64,000 bases of DNA from Paenibacillus faecis (GCF_008084145.1 NZ_VSDO01000006.1:422366-486365); one strand, 5' to 3'. Positions 1 to 10,966 are shown, counted from the first letter of the stretch. Notes: generated from the sequence alone by a model not told the origin. Numbers and translations are program-made.

Positions 1-1022
<1,022 letters not shown>

Positions 1023-1192
1023 GATCGGAAGGAGGCTCATACCCGAAGGTAATGAGGTGTTCCATCCGAGTGATGCTTTATTCGAAAGAGCCTTAGCTCA
1101 ATCAGTTACTGACGAGAAAATTAATTCTCATAGGATGGATTTTCAACCGACACAGGGTCGATTTAAATTCCATCGTTTTAATACTCACTCGT

Positions 1193-1207
1193 TGTTCAGT
1201 TTTCAAA
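1193..1207 (-). promoter_or_regulatory. boxA-like element in rRNA leader
   Basis: On the minus strand the leader contains TTTGAAAACTGAACA, which resembles the boxA/processing-region sequence found in Bacillales rRNA leaders and spacers. It lies between the promoter and the 16S 5' end, where rRNA antitermination signals are expected. The assignment is by resemblance only. Confidence 0.4.
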
Positions 1208-1257
1208 GATCAACTTCGTTTATTTTGTCATCGCTGTGTTTCAGCGGCGACTTTTAT

Positions 1258-1287
1258 AATATATCATGTTCGCCTCATTTAAGTCAA
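1258..1287 (-). promoter_or_regulatory. rRNA operon promoter (SigA type)
   Basis: Minus strand: TTGACT at 1287-1282, an 18-bp spacer, TATATT at 1263-1258. Transcription would start near 1250, giving a leader of about 230 nt before 16S. A second, weaker TTGAAA hexamer at 1336-1331 may belong to an upstream tandem promoter; short GACTTGAAAA-like direct repeats fill 1281-1340. The 1023-1433 interval otherwise holds no gene. Confidence 0.6.
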
Positions 1288-1433
1288 GTACTTTTTTTCA
1301 AGTCATTTTTTTAAATCTATTTGACTTGCTTTTCAAGTCCTGTGTCTCTCAGGGGCGAGATCTAATTTAACACAGAATGAATAGAGCAGTCAACTATTTT
1401 TACAAAAGATTATTATTGGAAAAATCAGGTTGT

Positions 1434-2312
1434 TTATGCCCAATATCGTATTTCTCTGCCGCACACGGATGCGTCGCCGGAAATCACCGCTGATTGTTTA
1501 ACGAGAGAGCGATATACAAGCTTTCGAATCATCATCGGCAGTTCTTCCCGGATATAGCCTAATTCCGGCAACTCCAGCAGTTCCTGAATACTCCACGCTT
1601 CCTTCCGGCTCCCCAGAATCCGCAAGAGCGGCGAACAACAGTCCTCCATCCTGGACATAACGGAAAATTCGCAAGCTAATAGCACCAGTTCAACGCGTTG
1701 TTCGAGGGTTTCCTTGCTGTCGGTAAGCTCGTCAAATAATTTGCGCACCACGGTATTTATGGATTGAGTTTGCTCCCAAACACGATCCCCCGGTACAATC
1801 CCCTCATCGATCAATTCGATGCGAGCATAATGTTTTAAGGATTGCAGGACGCAATAATAAGCATCCATGAAATCCTGTTCGTGGGCATAATGTTTGGCCT
1901 CCACATAAGTACGCAGAAATCCGGCAAATTCCTTTAGCTTCCGCCGTTCTCTCATCCCGCCGCCGAAACGGGTTAAATCTTTGCGCAACTCCGTCACTTT
2001 TCCTCCCACGTCCCAAATAACCTCCCCTTGCAGGAAACAATGCACGATATCGGGATGCTCACCGCTGACCACCCATTGCAGCAGCTCGTTTCGTCCGATG
2101 TACCTCATCTGATACTGCAGGGAGCCGCTTAAACAATGTTCAATCTGAATAAGGCTTGAATCCGTCTCTTCGCAGACCACCAATACGAGCAGCTCAAAAT
2201 CATGCAGCAACGAGCCGCTAAACATACTGCCGGGGTGACGGAAGCCTACAGCTCCTAAAGCTTGATGACCGCTCTTCTCCTGGCTTTTAAAAGAAAAAAA
2301 GGTTGGCTCCAC
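1434..2312 (-). CDS. ygxA: nucleotidyltransferase-like protein (YgxA family)
   Basis: A 292-aa soluble protein resembling B. subtilis YgxA, whose N-terminal half is related to nucleotidyltransferases and whose C-terminal half is helical. No catalytic GS...DxD motif is obvious, so enzymatic activity is unproven. It starts with GTG at 2312 behind AGGAGGGTAAC. The main support is synteny: in B. subtilis ygxA lies between an rRNA operon and ygzB/perR, and here the same neighbours occur (16S on one side, ygzB then perR on the other). Role unknown; family assignment moderately sure. Confidence 0.65.
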   Translation of the reverse strand: MEPTFFSFKSQEKSGHQALGAVGFRHPGSMFSGSLLHDFELLVLVVCEETDSSLIQIEHCLSGSLQYQMRYIGRNELLQWVVSGEHPDIVHCFLQGEVIWDVGGKVTELRKDLTRFGGGMRERRKLKEFAGFLRTYVEAKHYAHEQDFMDAYYCVLQSLKHYARIELIDEGIVPGDRVWEQTQSINTVVRKLFDELTDSKETLEQRVELVLLACEFSVMSRMEDCCSPLLRILGSRKEAWSIQELLELPELGYIREELPMMIRKLVYRSLVKQSAVISGDASVCGREIRYWA

Positions 2313-2326
2313 GTTACCCTCCTGGC

Positions 2327-2355
2327 TTGGCGTATTAATGCCGATTCGTTATAAT
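2327..2355 (+). promoter_or_regulatory. SigA promoter of ygzB
   Basis: TTGGCG at 2327-2332, a 17-bp spacer and a perfect TATAAT at 2350-2355. It lies in the divergent intergenic region between the ygxA-like gene and ygzB and gives a leader of about 70 nt. Confidence 0.6.
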
Positions 2356-2432
2356 ATAGTTCTACGCTTCTTTAAAGTTTCCTTCTTCCATTTTGGAATG
2401 AGATTATTCAAAAGAATTGAGGTTTTATAAAC

Positions 2433-2834
2433 ATGTTCTTTAAATCCAGTAAGATTAATGAATTTCGTTTATGGGGCCTTCTGTTGACGATGTCCGGAAT
2501 GGGACTGATGGTTCTGGGGACAGCAGGCATCGTTTTTTGGGGCCAATCCGGCAAGGTCATCGCCGGGATCGGCCTGGTGATCGGTTTGATTGCCATGATG
2601 GCCAGCATGGCCATCTATTTTTGGGCGGGGATGCTGTCGACTTCCGCCGTCCAGTTGGAGTGTCCGGAGTGCCACAAGCTGACGAAAATGTTGGGAAAGA
2701 CGGACCGGTGCATGTTCTGCAAAACCATTTTGACCTTGGACCCGAGCCAGGCGACCATAACGGCGGAAGAAATAGAGCGCCAGCAAACACTCGGCCATTC
2801 CCCAGAGACTCACACGAACGTAAAAAAAGGTTGA
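2433..2834 (+). CDS. ygzB: YgzB family membrane protein (UPF0295)
   Basis: 133 aa. Two membrane segments (about residues 13-35 and 42-64) are followed by a small cytoplasmic zinc-ribbon-like domain with two Cys pairs (CPEC near residue 76, CMFC near 94). The blocks YFWAGMLST, TKMLG and LTLDP match B. subtilis YgzB as remembered. The C-terminal tail of about 25 residues is longer and less conserved. The function of the family is unknown; four cysteines suggest metal binding. It is divergent from the ygxA-like gene and convergent with the GH18 gene, and its stop codon lies inside the following terminator hairpin. Confidence 0.85.
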   Translation: MFFKSSKINEFRLWGLLLTMSGMGLMVLGTAGIVFWGQSGKVIAGIGLVIGLIAMMASMAIYFWAGMLSTSAVQLECPECHKLTKMLGKTDRCMFCKTILTLDPSQATITAEEIERQQTLGHSPETHTNVKKG

Positions 2835-2866
2835 ACAAGGCTTCCCTTGTCCAACCTTTTTTTTAT
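2827..2866 (+). terminator. Rho-independent terminator, bidirectional
   Basis: A 12-bp stem (GGTTGAACAAGG / CCTTGTCCAACC, 2829-2840 and 2845-2856) with a CTTC loop, followed by eight T on the plus strand and preceded by seven A. It can end ygzB (+) and the GH18 gene (-), which converge here. The ygzB TGA is inside the left stem. Confidence 0.9.
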
Positions 2867-4590
2867 TTAGATATTTGCTGCAACACTTCCCATGCTTCAT
2901 CGGCAGCAAAACTTCGGGTCCATGTTGCTACTCCCGCCAAACCCAGAGACTGCGCCAGTTCGACCCGCCGCTGCAGCGACGTCTTGTCCTCCAGCCAAAT
3001 GCGGTTCAATGCGTTGTCTTCACGATACTCCACGTAGTTCTGTCCGGTTTCTTCCGACAAGGACGGTTTTAGCTTTTTCTCGCGGATCAAGCGCTGAGCT
3101 TTTTCCATGCCGATCGCTTTTGATTTCATTTTGACTTCCCCATCCTTGACCGTTTCCGTCCAAACCCGCGTATATAGCGGAATTCCGAGGATGAGCTGAT
3201 CGGGGGATACGTCGTCCTCTTCCAAGATGCGGGTGACGGAAGAATGCACCCAAGGTAGCGAAGCCACCGAACCGGCTTCGGGACTGGAAGCCCAATGCTC
3301 GTCATAAGCCATCAGAATCAAATAATCGACGGCTTCGGCCAGCGCCCTTCGATCCAGAAAGGCGGACCACATCTCGCTGTTGGATTTCGGCGTTACATCG
3401 ATGGAGACGACAAGCCCGTATTCCATGGCCAACGGCCGCAGCTCCCTCATAAATTGGGACAGATTAGGCCCGTCCTTCGTATGAACATTTTCATAATCAA
3501 TATTAATGCCATCAAGATCATATAACTTGGCGTAATGCAGCATTTGAAGGATCGTGTTCATCCGGCTTTCAAAAGAAGACAGCGCCTCCGTCGTCAAGTC
3601 CGGATCAAAGCTATTGCTGAACAACCCCCAGACCTGCATCCCCTGATTATGGGCCCAGCGGACATAAGCCGGGTCCGCCTTGCTGCGGACGTTCCCGCTG
3701 CCGTCGACCAACGAAAACCAGGTCGGACTCACCACGTTCACCCCGGGCAATTTACCGATGGAGGAAGGCTTCGGAGCAACCTCGTAAACGGCCTCCCAGG
3801 TCATGTTGATCTTCTTGGCCTGCCATTTTTTCTTCGCCGGCGACAAGACCGGTTCAAGTTCGGGAACGGTACGATCCTCTCCGGCCACCGTGTCCTTTTG
3901 TTTTACATACCCCGTATATCCGTTATAAAGCTGGACATAATACCATTCATCCCGGGTATCCAGAAGCCTTAATTGGGTGCCTGGTTTCATATCGGCTAAA
4001 ATAGGCGAGTGAATGCTCGGATCCGTCCGCAGCGGAACCGTAAAATCATCCTTTTTCGGATCTTCGCGAACAAGCCTGTGCTTGACCGTTTCACCCGGTT
4101 TCATGAGCAAAACCGCGCCGGAAGCGGCATCCTCATGCACTTCCATGCCGTACAGCTCCTTCAACAGATAGGCGGGGACATACAGAACGCCCTCCTTTTC
4201 CTCAGGAGCAAAGCGCAGGCTCATCGGCTTGTTATTGACTTTTCCCGTCTTCTCATTGGTTTTCAGCAAAACTAACTTTTTGGGCGTTGTCAAGATGACG
4301 GACTCGGATTCTTCCTCATATCGGATATGGGGATCAACTGCGGTTTGAATCATCGGAAGAGGCAGCTTAAGCCCGTCCCCCTCGCCTATAGCGCTCCCTT
4401 CCAGCAGTTCTCCTCCGACAAACATCGGTTTGGCAACCTTCCCTTTCCAATCCGGTTCCGTATGTTCCCGGTTCGGCAGGAATTCCGCTGAGTACCAGTA
4501 CGCTCCAACCGCTAGGATCAACAAAGCCAGCAACCATTTCCCCCGGCCTCTCCGTCTGGATCTTCTGTGGAGCCTTTTTCTGCTGTTCAA
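2863..4590 (-). CDS. membrane-anchored GH18 family glycosyl hydrolase with SH3 domain
   Basis: 575 aa. A basic N-terminus and one membrane segment (about residues 19-36) point to export. Residues 55-165 look like a copper-amine-oxidase-N-type 'stalk' domain, 185-235 are a bacterial SH3 domain, and 265-570 are a GH18 barrel. The catalytic strand reads DGINIDYE, with the acidic Glu of DxxDxDxE kept and Asn in place of one Asp, as in the YaaH/YdhD group of spore and cell-wall hydrolases. The likely substrate is peptidoglycan or a related N-acetylglucosaminyl polymer. The start is a TTG at 4590 behind GAGG; no ATG lies nearby upstream of the membrane segment. Confidence 0.8.
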   Translation of the reverse strand: MNSRKRLHRRSRRRGRGKWLLALLILAVGAYWYSAEFLPNREHTEPDWKGKVAKPMFVGGELLEGSAIGEGDGLKLPLPMIQTAVDPHIRYEEESESVILTTPKKLVLLKTNEKTGKVNNKPMSLRFAPEEKEGVLYVPAYLLKELYGMEVHEDAASGAVLLMKPGETVKHRLVREDPKKDDFTVPLRTDPSIHSPILADMKPGTQLRLLDTRDEWYYVQLYNGYTGYVKQKDTVAGEDRTVPELEPVLSPAKKKWQAKKINMTWEAVYEVAPKPSSIGKLPGVNVVSPTWFSLVDGSGNVRSKADPAYVRWAHNQGMQVWGLFSNSFDPDLTTEALSSFESRMNTILQMLHYAKLYDLDGINIDYENVHTKDGPNLSQFMRELRPLAMEYGLVVSIDVTPKSNSEMWSAFLDRRALAEAVDYLILMAYDEHWASSPEAGSVASLPWVHSSVTRILEEDDVSPDQLILGIPLYTRVWTETVKDGEVKMKSKAIGMEKAQRLIREKKLKPSLSEETGQNYVEYREDNALNRIWLEDKTSLQRRVELAQSLGLAGVATWTRSFAADEAWEVLQQISK

Positions 4591-4611
4591 CGTTATATAC
4601 CTCGCTTCTTA

Positions 4612-4660
4612 AAAAAATAAAACGTGAAGAAACTCCCGAAGGAATCCCTCACGTTTCTCA
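4612..4660 (-). terminator. terminator of perR
   Basis: Minus strand: AAACGTGA / TCACGTTT outer stem with an inner GGA...TCC stem, followed by TATTTTTTT. It lies immediately 3' of the perR stop. Confidence 0.75.
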
Positions 4661-4680
4661 ATACCCGCAGGTTGGCTGAA

Positions 4681-5106
4681 TTATCGATTTCGGCAGGTTT
4701 CGCAAATTCCGTGCAGTTCCATCCGATGTCCATGGACGATGAAACCGGTCACCTCTTCGGCCTTCTGTTCGACTTCCATAAGGGATGGATAAGAGAAATC
4801 TTTGATTTTACCGCATTTTTCGCAAATGATATGATAGTGATCCGAAACATCCGCATCGAAACGGCTGGAATTGTCACCGTAGGTCAGTTCGCGAACCATT
4901 CCGGCTTCCATCAGCATCTTAAGATTGTTATATACGGTTGCCACGCTCATATTCGGAAAACGGGGCTCAAGCGCCCGGTAAATTTCATCCGCGGTCGGAT
5001 GTCCCATGCTTTCCATAAGATAAGTTAAAATGGCATGACGTTGCGGCGTGATGCGTACACCGTTACTCTTCAACTGGTCTAGCGCATGCTGTACGCGTGT
5101 CGCCAT
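4681..5106 (-). CDS. perR: peroxide-responsive repressor PerR (Fur family)
   Basis: 141 aa when started at the ATG at 5106, which aligns with the start of B. subtilis PerR; a longer in-frame start at 5142 lacks support. The N-terminal winged helix carries [12 protein letters not shown] and [13 protein letters not shown]. The regulatory iron/manganese site residues are present: His in SMGHPTAD, Asp in SSRFDAD, and the two His of SDHYH. Two CxxC pairs (CEKC, CETC) form the structural zinc site. PerR senses H2O2 by metal-catalysed histidine oxidation and represses peroxide-defence and metal genes. It is monocistronic, with its own promoter and terminator. Confidence 0.95.
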   Translation of the reverse strand: MATRVQHALDQLKSNGVRITPQRHAILTYLMESMGHPTADEIYRALEPRFPNMSVATVYNNLKMLMEAGMVRELTYGDNSSRFDADVSDHYHIICEKCGKIKDFSYPSLMEVEQKAEEVTGFIVHGHRMELHGICETCRNR

Positions 5107-5164
5107 AGTGCCCACCGCCTTTAAAATAATGCAAAAAAACACGCTTAAATAGATTTACAAATTT

Positions 5165-5194
5165 ATTGTACGGTCATCACAAATCGTTTGTCAA
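5165..5194 (-). promoter_or_regulatory. SigA promoter of perR
   Basis: Minus strand: perfect TTGACA at 5194-5189, 18-bp spacer, TACAAT at 5170-5165. The leader is about 55 nt. No convincing Per box (TTATAATNATTATAA) overlaps it. Confidence 0.7.
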
Positions 5195-5245
5195 CGAACC
5201 TGCCGTTCCCACCGGGTCGGCACATCCCTTTTTAGATCAAGAGGT

Positions 5246-7084
5246 TCAGCGTTTGGTCACAATTAGGTCGCTGTTGCCATCCACCTTAATTTGATACTCC
5301 CCACTTCCGATGATTCCCTTCATCTCCTTGTTTTCGATGTAAAAAGGAAGATCGGTATCGATGTTGCCGTAACCGCTGGATCCCGCGAAGGTATAATTCC
5401 CGGTATCGGGAATCTCGATACGCATCTCGCCAACCGCACTATAAACGCTCCAATCTCCGCCGATCTCATCGGTGGAAACGTGAATTTTTCCATTAAGCGA
5501 TTCCGCTTCAAGATTCAAAGGAACTCCATCGATCGTGATATTCCCGTTTTTGGTGCTGGTCTTGATCTCGGCTTCGGCATGAACCAGCGAAATATCGCCG
5601 ACCATCGTGGAGAGCGAGGCATTGCCGTTAATGCCGTTCGCCTTCAAGCTGCCGCCTTGGGTGTCCACGCTCACATCACCGAATATCCGGTACAGCTCCG
5701 CGTTGCCGTTCAACGTCTTCGCCGAGACATTGCCGACCACATCCCAAAGCCGTAAATTTCCGTTCCCAGTCTGCAGTTTGATGGACTTCAAGGCTTGGAC
5801 CCGGGTCAGCACCACATTCCCGCTGGAGGTATTGATGTCCAAATCCAAGAAGCGATTTTCCGGCAAAATGACGGTGAGATTTACCCGGGGATGACGCCTT
5901 CCGGATTCCCCATAGGTCAGATCCTTGACGGTAATCGCCAACGCTTTTCCGACGGAGGTATCGATCGTGGTCTTCTCTGCGATCTTTTCGGCTTCCTCGG
6001 TCTGGATTTGGTCTACCCAAACCGTGGAGCGGATCTGAATCCCTTCTATCTCGGCGCGCTTGATTTCAATATTGCCGTTGATGCCGTTAATATGAATCTG
6101 CTCGGTGTCCAAATCGATCGGAACCTCGATCACCGGCCGCTCCTCCCGAAACCCTTCCTCCATGCTAAACTCCGATCCGGCGGTAGCCAGGTCCAGGCTG
6201 ACGCGATTCCATAGGTGAAGGTAATGGTCCTGCTGAGTAACCGCAAAAACCGAAAAACCGAGAAATACGGCGATGGCCATGCCCTTGATATCCGCGCGCA
6301 TTCTTCGTTCCGGACGTTCCGTATGCCTTCTGTTTCGGATAAACACCACCGTGTATTCCACGCCGCTGGCGATCAGAACAACAGGCCACCAACGGGGCAG
6401 AAGCAGCAGCAAATCCCACCCGTTCATCCGGTCAATGAACAGCAGGACGCCTACCGCCATTAAAAGCGCCGAGGCGGTAAAGCGCCCCGTACGGATCAGG
6501 CGACGGCGGCACTCCCTCACGATCAGCCAACATCCGGCCAAGATAAGGGCAACCGAAACCGCATAACCCGCGGACCACTGGATGAAGCCTTCCAGCCAAG
6601 GCGGTTTTTGCCTGAACAGGAACAGGACCGCTCCCCCTGCCATCAGCAGGCCTCCCGCAACGATGCCGCGGCGAATCCCGCTATAGCCTTTTTCTGCTTT
6701 GCGCCCTTCCGGTAAGGCTTCCTCCGCTTCCGTTTGCGCGCGCTTTACCCTGGCGTTGACGACGTCCGTAGATTGCAGCACGTCATATATACTATAGAAA
6801 TAAATGACCGGAATCATGAGGCCCAGCAAAATCAAAAACGGAACGTTAATCCCGGAGCGAACGGAAGAAAAATAAATCAGCGCCGAGGCGTCGAGCAGCA
6901 CGCCATAGATCAAAAGGGCCCCTTTCGCGAACATCTTTAAATAGAGATGGCCCAAACCGGGAAATATCGCCCCGAGGAAACAGGCGATGAACTTGCGCTT
7001 TCGTCGTCTCGGCCGAAAACCGTAATTTCGAACCGTCTGTGCGCCGGGATGACGTCGTTGTTTTTTTACGGGTTTGTTATTCAT
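5246..7084 (-). CDS. DUF4097-type beta-repeat membrane protein
   Basis: 612 aa from the ATG at 7084 (GGAAGGAG six bases upstream; an ATG two codons earlier overlaps that site). The basic N-terminus carries RRHPG. About six membrane segments fall in residues 35-110, 140-250 and 270-290. An extracytoplasmic C-terminal half (about 310-610) has repeating short beta units such as INGNIEIK, TGNGNLRL, LNGNAEL and NGNASLS, typical of DUF4097/DUF4098 'adhesin-like' beta-helix domains. Such domains occur in envelope-stress proteins of the LiaF/LiaG type. Ligand and function are unknown. It is transcribed alone, between perR and a GNAT gene. Confidence 0.7.
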   Translation of the reverse strand: MNNKPVKKQRRHPGAQTVRNYGFRPRRRKRKFIACFLGAIFPGLGHLYLKMFAKGALLIYGVLLDASALIYFSSVRSGINVPFLILLGLMIPVIYFYSIYDVLQSTDVVNARVKRAQTEAEEALPEGRKAEKGYSGIRRGIVAGGLLMAGGAVLFLFRQKPPWLEGFIQWSAGYAVSVALILAGCWLIVRECRRRLIRTGRFTASALLMAVGVLLFIDRMNGWDLLLLLPRWWPVVLIASGVEYTVVFIRNRRHTERPERRMRADIKGMAIAVFLGFSVFAVTQQDHYLHLWNRVSLDLATAGSEFSMEEGFREERPVIEVPIDLDTEQIHINGINGNIEIKRAEIEGIQIRSTVWVDQIQTEEAEKIAEKTTIDTSVGKALAITVKDLTYGESGRRHPRVNLTVILPENRFLDLDINTSSGNVVLTRVQALKSIKLQTGNGNLRLWDVVGNVSAKTLNGNAELYRIFGDVSVDTQGGSLKANGINGNASLSTMVGDISLVHAEAEIKTSTKNGNITIDGVPLNLEAESLNGKIHVSTDEIGGDWSVYSAVGEMRIEIPDTGNYTFAGSSGYGNIDTDLPFYIENKEMKGIIGSGEYQIKVDGNSDLIVTKR

Positions 7085-7181
7085 CGCCATCTCCTTCCCC
7101 AGTAAATATATTTATATATTAGTATAATAATACCCTATTCTATTACTGCCTGTAATATGGAATAACTGGGCCCCGATAGAC

Positions 7182-7230
7182 AAAAACACACCCTTCCGGC
7201 CGCATGGCCCAGAATAGGTGTGCTCGTGTT
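7182..7230 (-). terminator. terminator downstream of GNAT gene
   Basis: Minus strand: a stem built on GCACACC / GGGTGTGT with an inner GGGCC...GGCC helix, followed by TTTTTG. It overlaps the 3' end of the GNAT gene and ends the gatCAB-GNAT run. Confidence 0.65.
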
Positions 7231-7696
7231 AAGTCCGATGAAAACGGAAAACCGTGAGTCCCGCGCCGGGTATGGATTTGACGCTCTCGCCCGGCATAAA
7301 TCCGAACTTCCGGTACAATGAGACAGCAGGTTCATTATGGGTCCCCGCCGTAACGGCAAATGTTCGGATCTCCGGATGATGGTCGATCACATGTTTCAGC
7401 AAAGAAGCGCCGATCCCTTTGCGCAGATGATCCGGGTGGATCATCAACCGGGTAATTTCCAGGGTGTTTGCGGCGGTGTCCGCCGGAGCCGTCACAATCG
7501 CCCCGAGGAGTTCGCCATCCGCCGAAAGCACCCCGTAAAAATCCTCGTCACTGTTTCGAATGGACTCGAATGTTTCCGGCAGCGGCGGAACATCCCTTAA
7601 TCCCATCGCCTCAGCCTCCAGACGGTAAGCCGCATGCTGGAGACTCCACAACTGCTCCACCGTGTCCGGATTCTGCAGCGATAGACGTACGATCAT
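7229..7696 (-). CDS. GNAT family N-acetyltransferase
   Basis: 155 aa, a complete GNAT fold. The acetyl-CoA pyrophosphate-binding loop reads HLRKGIGASLL (motif A, around residue 98), preceded by LEITRLMIHP and followed by the C-terminal NEPAVSLYRKFGFMPGE signature. The acceptor substrate cannot be predicted. It starts 39 nt after the gatB stop in the same direction and may be a fourth gene of that operon. Confidence 0.85.
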   Translation of the reverse strand: MIVRLSLQNPDTVEQLWSLQHAAYRLEAEAMGLRDVPPLPETFESIRNSDEDFYGVLSADGELLGAIVTAPADTAANTLEITRLMIHPDHLRKGIGASLLKHVIDHHPEIRTFAVTAGTHNEPAVSLYRKFGFMPGESVKSIPGAGLTVFRFHRT

Positions 7697-7735
7697 ACGG
7701 ATGCCCCCTTGACTGCTTCCGGCCGTTCCGGAATG

Positions 7736-9175
7736 CTAATCTTTCAGAACCTCGACCAATAGTTTGTTTACGAGTCCAGGGTTCGCTTTGCCCTTGCTTT
7801 GCTTCATGACTTGGCCTACGAGGAAGCCGATGGCTTTCTCCTTGCCCGCTTTATAGTCCTGTACGGAAGCCGGGTTGTTCGCCACCACTTCTTTGACGAT
7901 TTCCAGAATGGCGCCTTCGTCGCTGATCTGCACCAGACCTTGCTCCTCGACGATCTGCTGCGGCAGCTTGCCGCTCTGCAGCATTTCCTTGAAGACCGTC
8001 TTCGCGATCTTCGAGCTGATGGTGCCTTTTTCGATCAGGTTGATCATTTCGCCGAGCCCTTGACCCGTCAGCTTCACTTGCGGAAGTTCCAATCCGTTGC
8101 TGTTCAGATAGCCGAGCAAATCGCCCATGATCCAATTGGATACGGCTTTGGCATCGGACGTATATTCGAGGCTGTTCTCGAACAAGTCAGCCAACGGCTT
8201 GGACGAGGTAATGACGCCGGCATCGTACTCCGGCAGTCCGTATTCCGCCGTATAACGGGCCTTGCGCGCGTCCGGAAGCTCGGGAATCGAAGCCCGGATC
8301 CGGTCTTTCCACGCCTGGTCGATATGGATTTTCACCAGATCGGGATCGGGGAAGTACCGGTAGTCGTGGGCTTCTTCTTTGCCGCGCATGGAGAAGGTTT
8401 TGCCTTGGGCTTCGTCCCAACGGCGCGTCTCCTGGACAACTTCGCCGCCTTCGTCCAAAATCTCGGCCTGACGGTACTGCTCATATTCCAGCCCGCGCAC
8501 GACGCCGCGGAAGGAGTTCATGTTCTTAAGCTCGGCGCGAGTACCGAATTCCTTCTGTCCCCACGGACGAAGACTGATATTGGCGTCGCAGCGCATGGAG
8601 CCTTCCTCCATCTTCACGTCGGAAACCTCGCAATATTGCATGATCGCGCGCAGCTTCTCGAGATAAGCCCTCGCTTCTTCCGGCGAGGAGATGTCCGGTT
8701 CGGACACGATTTCCACCAGCGGAGTACCGACGCGGTTAAAATCGACCAAAGAAGCGTAGCCTCCGTCAACGTGCGTCAGTTTGCCGGCGTCCTCCTCGAG
8801 ATGAAGGCGGGTAATGCCGATGCGCTTCGTACGCCCATCGACTTCGATATCGATATATCCGTTCTCCCCGATCGGTTGATCGTACTGGGAGATCTGATAA
8901 GCTTTGGGCGAGTCCGGATAAAAATAGTTTTTACGGTCGAATTTGCTGACATCGCCGATTTCACAGTTCAAGGCCATGGCCGCCTTCATGGCGTAATCCA
9001 CCGCCTGGCGGTTCAAGACGGGCAGAACGCCCGGATGTCCCAAGCAGACCGGACAGGTGTGCGTGTTGGGCGGAGCGCCGAATTCCGTAGAACAGCCGCA
9101 GAAGATTTTGGTCTTCGTGTGCAATTCCACGTGCACCTCCAACCCGATTACCGTTTCATATTTGGATGTTGACAT
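7736..9175 (-). CDS. gatB: aspartyl/glutamyl-tRNA amidotransferase subunit B
   Basis: 479 aa, full length. The N-terminus has the hallmark [15 protein letters not shown] followed by FCGCS and CPVCLGHPG, giving paired cysteines for the zinc site. The conserved YYFPDPDL type motif (here [10 protein letters not shown]) is present. The C-terminal 150 residues form the YqeY/tail domain that recognises tRNA. The subunit phosphorylates Glu-tRNA(Gln) or Asp-tRNA(Asn) and accepts ammonia from GatA. It lies 24 nt downstream of gatA. Confidence 0.97.
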   Translation of the reverse strand: MSTSKYETVIGLEVHVELHTKTKIFCGCSTEFGAPPNTHTCPVCLGHPGVLPVLNRQAVDYAMKAAMALNCEIGDVSKFDRKNYFYPDSPKAYQISQYDQPIGENGYIDIEVDGRTKRIGITRLHLEEDAGKLTHVDGGYASLVDFNRVGTPLVEIVSEPDISSPEEARAYLEKLRAIMQYCEVSDVKMEEGSMRCDANISLRPWGQKEFGTRAELKNMNSFRGVVRGLEYEQYRQAEILDEGGEVVQETRRWDEAQGKTFSMRGKEEAHDYRYFPDPDLVKIHIDQAWKDRIRASIPELPDARKARYTAEYGLPEYDAGVITSSKPLADLFENSLEYTSDAKAVSNWIMGDLLGYLNSNGLELPQVKLTGQGLGEMINLIEKGTISSKIAKTVFKEMLQSGKLPQQIVEEQGLVQISDEGAILEIVKEVVANNPASVQDYKAGKEKAIGFLVGQVMKQSKGKANPGLVNKLLVEVLKD

Positions 9176-9199
9176 ATTGACCCTCCTGTAAATCCCCCA

Positions 9200-10654
9200 T
9201 TACAACGACGGGCGTTGTTTGTGGTGGTCCGTATGAGCTTCAAACGCATGGGCTACCCGAAGCACGCTGCTTTCGTCAAACGCTTTGCCGATGATTTGCA
9301 ATCCGACCGGAAGGCCGTCCGCAAAGCCGCAAGGCACGCTGATCGCCGGAACGCCGGCCAGGCTGACCGGAATCGTCAGAATATCGTTAAGGTACATCGT
9401 CAACGGATCATCCACTTGCGATCCCAGCGGGAAGGCGGTGGTCGGTGCCGTAGGTCCGATAATAACGTCGTATTTCTCAAAAGTCTGGTCAAAATCGCGT
9501 TTGATCAAGGTGCGAACCTTTTGCGCCTTCAAATAGTAGGCATCATAATAACCCGAGCTGAGGGCATACGTCCCCAGCATAATGCGGCGCTTCACTTCCG
9601 GTCCGAAGCCTTGGCTGCGCGACTCCAGGTACAAATCCAGCAAGTTGCCCGCATGATCGGCGCGCACGCCGTAGCGAACGCCGTCAAAGCGCGACAGGTT
9701 GGAGGAGGCTTCCGAGGAAGCCAGCAGATAGTAGGCCGCGACCGCATATTCCGTATGCGGCAAGGACACTTCCTCCCAAACGGCGCCGAGCCCTTCGAGA
9801 ACTTTCAGCGCAGCCATGACGGCATCCTTAACCTGAGGGTCCACGCCATCCAAATATTCCTTAGGCACCGCGATGCGCAGCCCCTTCACATCACCGGTCA
9901 ACGCCTCCAGATAGTCCGGAATCTCGACATCGGCGGACGTGGAGTCTTTCGGATCATGCCCCGCAATGGCTTGCAGGACGTAAGCCGCGTCTTCGACGTT
10001 TTTCGTAATCGGACCGATTTGGTCCAGCGATGAAGCAAAGGCGACCAGCCCGTAGCGGGATACGAGACCGTAAGTCGGTTTCAAACCGACGACACCGCAA
10101 TAGGAAGCCGGCTGGCGAATCGAGCCGCCGGTGTCCGAGCCGAGCGTAAAATAGGCTTCGCCCGCGGCTACCGCAGCGGCGGAGCCCCCGCTGGAGCCTC
10201 CCGGAACGCGGCTTAAATCCCAAGGGTTACGCACCGGGTGAAAGCTGGAATTCTCGTTGGACCCGCCCATGGCGAATTCATCCATGTTCAGCTTGCCGAC
10301 CGTTACGGCTTCCGCCAACTTCAGCTTCGCAACTACCGTCGCGTCGTAAATCGGATCATAATTCGCCAAAAATTGACTGGCGCAAGTCGTGCGCAGACCT
10401 TCGGTCACCATATTGTCCTTGATTCCTACAGGCAGCCCAAAAAGAAGGCCTTTCTCTTCCCCGCCGGCCAATTTATTGTCGAGCCTTGCCGCTTCCGCGC
10501 GGGCCCCTTCTTCATTCAACGTTAAATAAGCGCCTACTTGTCCATCCCGCTCCGATATTTTGGCGAAAGCATCGCCCACCAAATCGGTCACGGACAGCTC
10601 CTTCTTGCTGAGCCGATTATGTACCTCCTGTAAACGCAAATCAAAAAGACTCAC
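9200..10654 (-). CDS. gatA: aspartyl/glutamyl-tRNA amidotransferase subunit A
   Basis: 484 aa. The amidase-signature catalytic triad is visible: Lys in GIKDNM, and the two Ser in [13 protein letters not shown] and [13 protein letters not shown]. The enzyme hydrolyses glutamine and passes ammonia to GatB. It starts with GTG at 10654 behind GGGAGGATGCGCCA. gatC lies 24 nt upstream and gatB 24 nt downstream, the standard Bacillales order. Confidence 0.97.
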   Translation of the reverse strand: MSLFDLRLQEVHNRLSKKELSVTDLVGDAFAKISERDGQVGAYLTLNEEGARAEAARLDNKLAGGEEKGLLFGLPVGIKDNMVTEGLRTTCASQFLANYDPIYDATVVAKLKLAEAVTVGKLNMDEFAMGGSNENSSFHPVRNPWDLSRVPGGSSGGSAAAVAAGEAYFTLGSDTGGSIRQPASYCGVVGLKPTYGLVSRYGLVAFASSLDQIGPITKNVEDAAYVLQAIAGHDPKDSTSADVEIPDYLEALTGDVKGLRIAVPKEYLDGVDPQVKDAVMAALKVLEGLGAVWEEVSLPHTEYAVAAYYLLASSEASSNLSRFDGVRYGVRADHAGNLLDLYLESRSQGFGPEVKRRIMLGTYALSSGYYDAYYLKAQKVRTLIKRDFDQTFEKYDVIIGPTAPTTAFPLGSQVDDPLTMYLNDILTIPVSLAGVPAISVPCGFADGLPVGLQIIGKAFDESSVLRVAHAFEAHTDHHKQRPSL

Positions 10655-10678
10655 TGGCGCATCCTCCCTTCGTAATAT

Positions 10679-10966
10679 CTATTCAAGTACCGCAGGCACT
10701 TTAAATTGCCCGTCTTCTTCGTCCGGCGCATTCCGGAATACCTTCTCCTGAGGCAGACTTTCGTGCACCTCGTCTTCGCGCATGACATTGCTGAGATGCA
10801 GGACATGGGTCGTCGGCTCCACGCCTTCCGTATCCAATTCATTCAGCTTGTCGGCATATTGTAAAATCGCGTTCAACTGTTCCGTGAACATTTCCCGCTC
10901 TTCGTCGCTCAAGTTCAACCGGGCCAGTTTGGCCACATGCTCCACGTCTTTTACCTGGATGCTCAT
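10679..10966 (-). CDS. gatC: aspartyl/glutamyl-tRNA amidotransferase subunit C
   Basis: 95 aa, typical for GatC. The conserved N-terminal block [16 protein letters not shown] and the middle [14 protein letters not shown] are intact. GatC wraps around GatA and stabilises the GatAB complex. First gene of the operon, behind AAGGAGG and a strong promoter. Confidence 0.97.
   Translation of the reverse strand: MSIQVKDVEHVAKLARLNLSDEEREMFTEQLNAILQYADKLNELDTEGVEPTTHVLHLSNVMREDEVHESLPQEKVFRNAPDEEDGQFKVPAVLE

Noticed and set aside
5107-5164. Per box in the perR leader
   Set aside because: AT-rich words are present but none has the TTATAATNATTATAA symmetry.
7799-9172. 457-aa plus-strand frame opposite gatB, and similar long antisense frames opposite lysP, trxB and the metal ATPase
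   Set aside because: They are shadows of high-GC3 genes on the other strand; no ribosome site and no recognisable domain, whereas the sense frames are clear.
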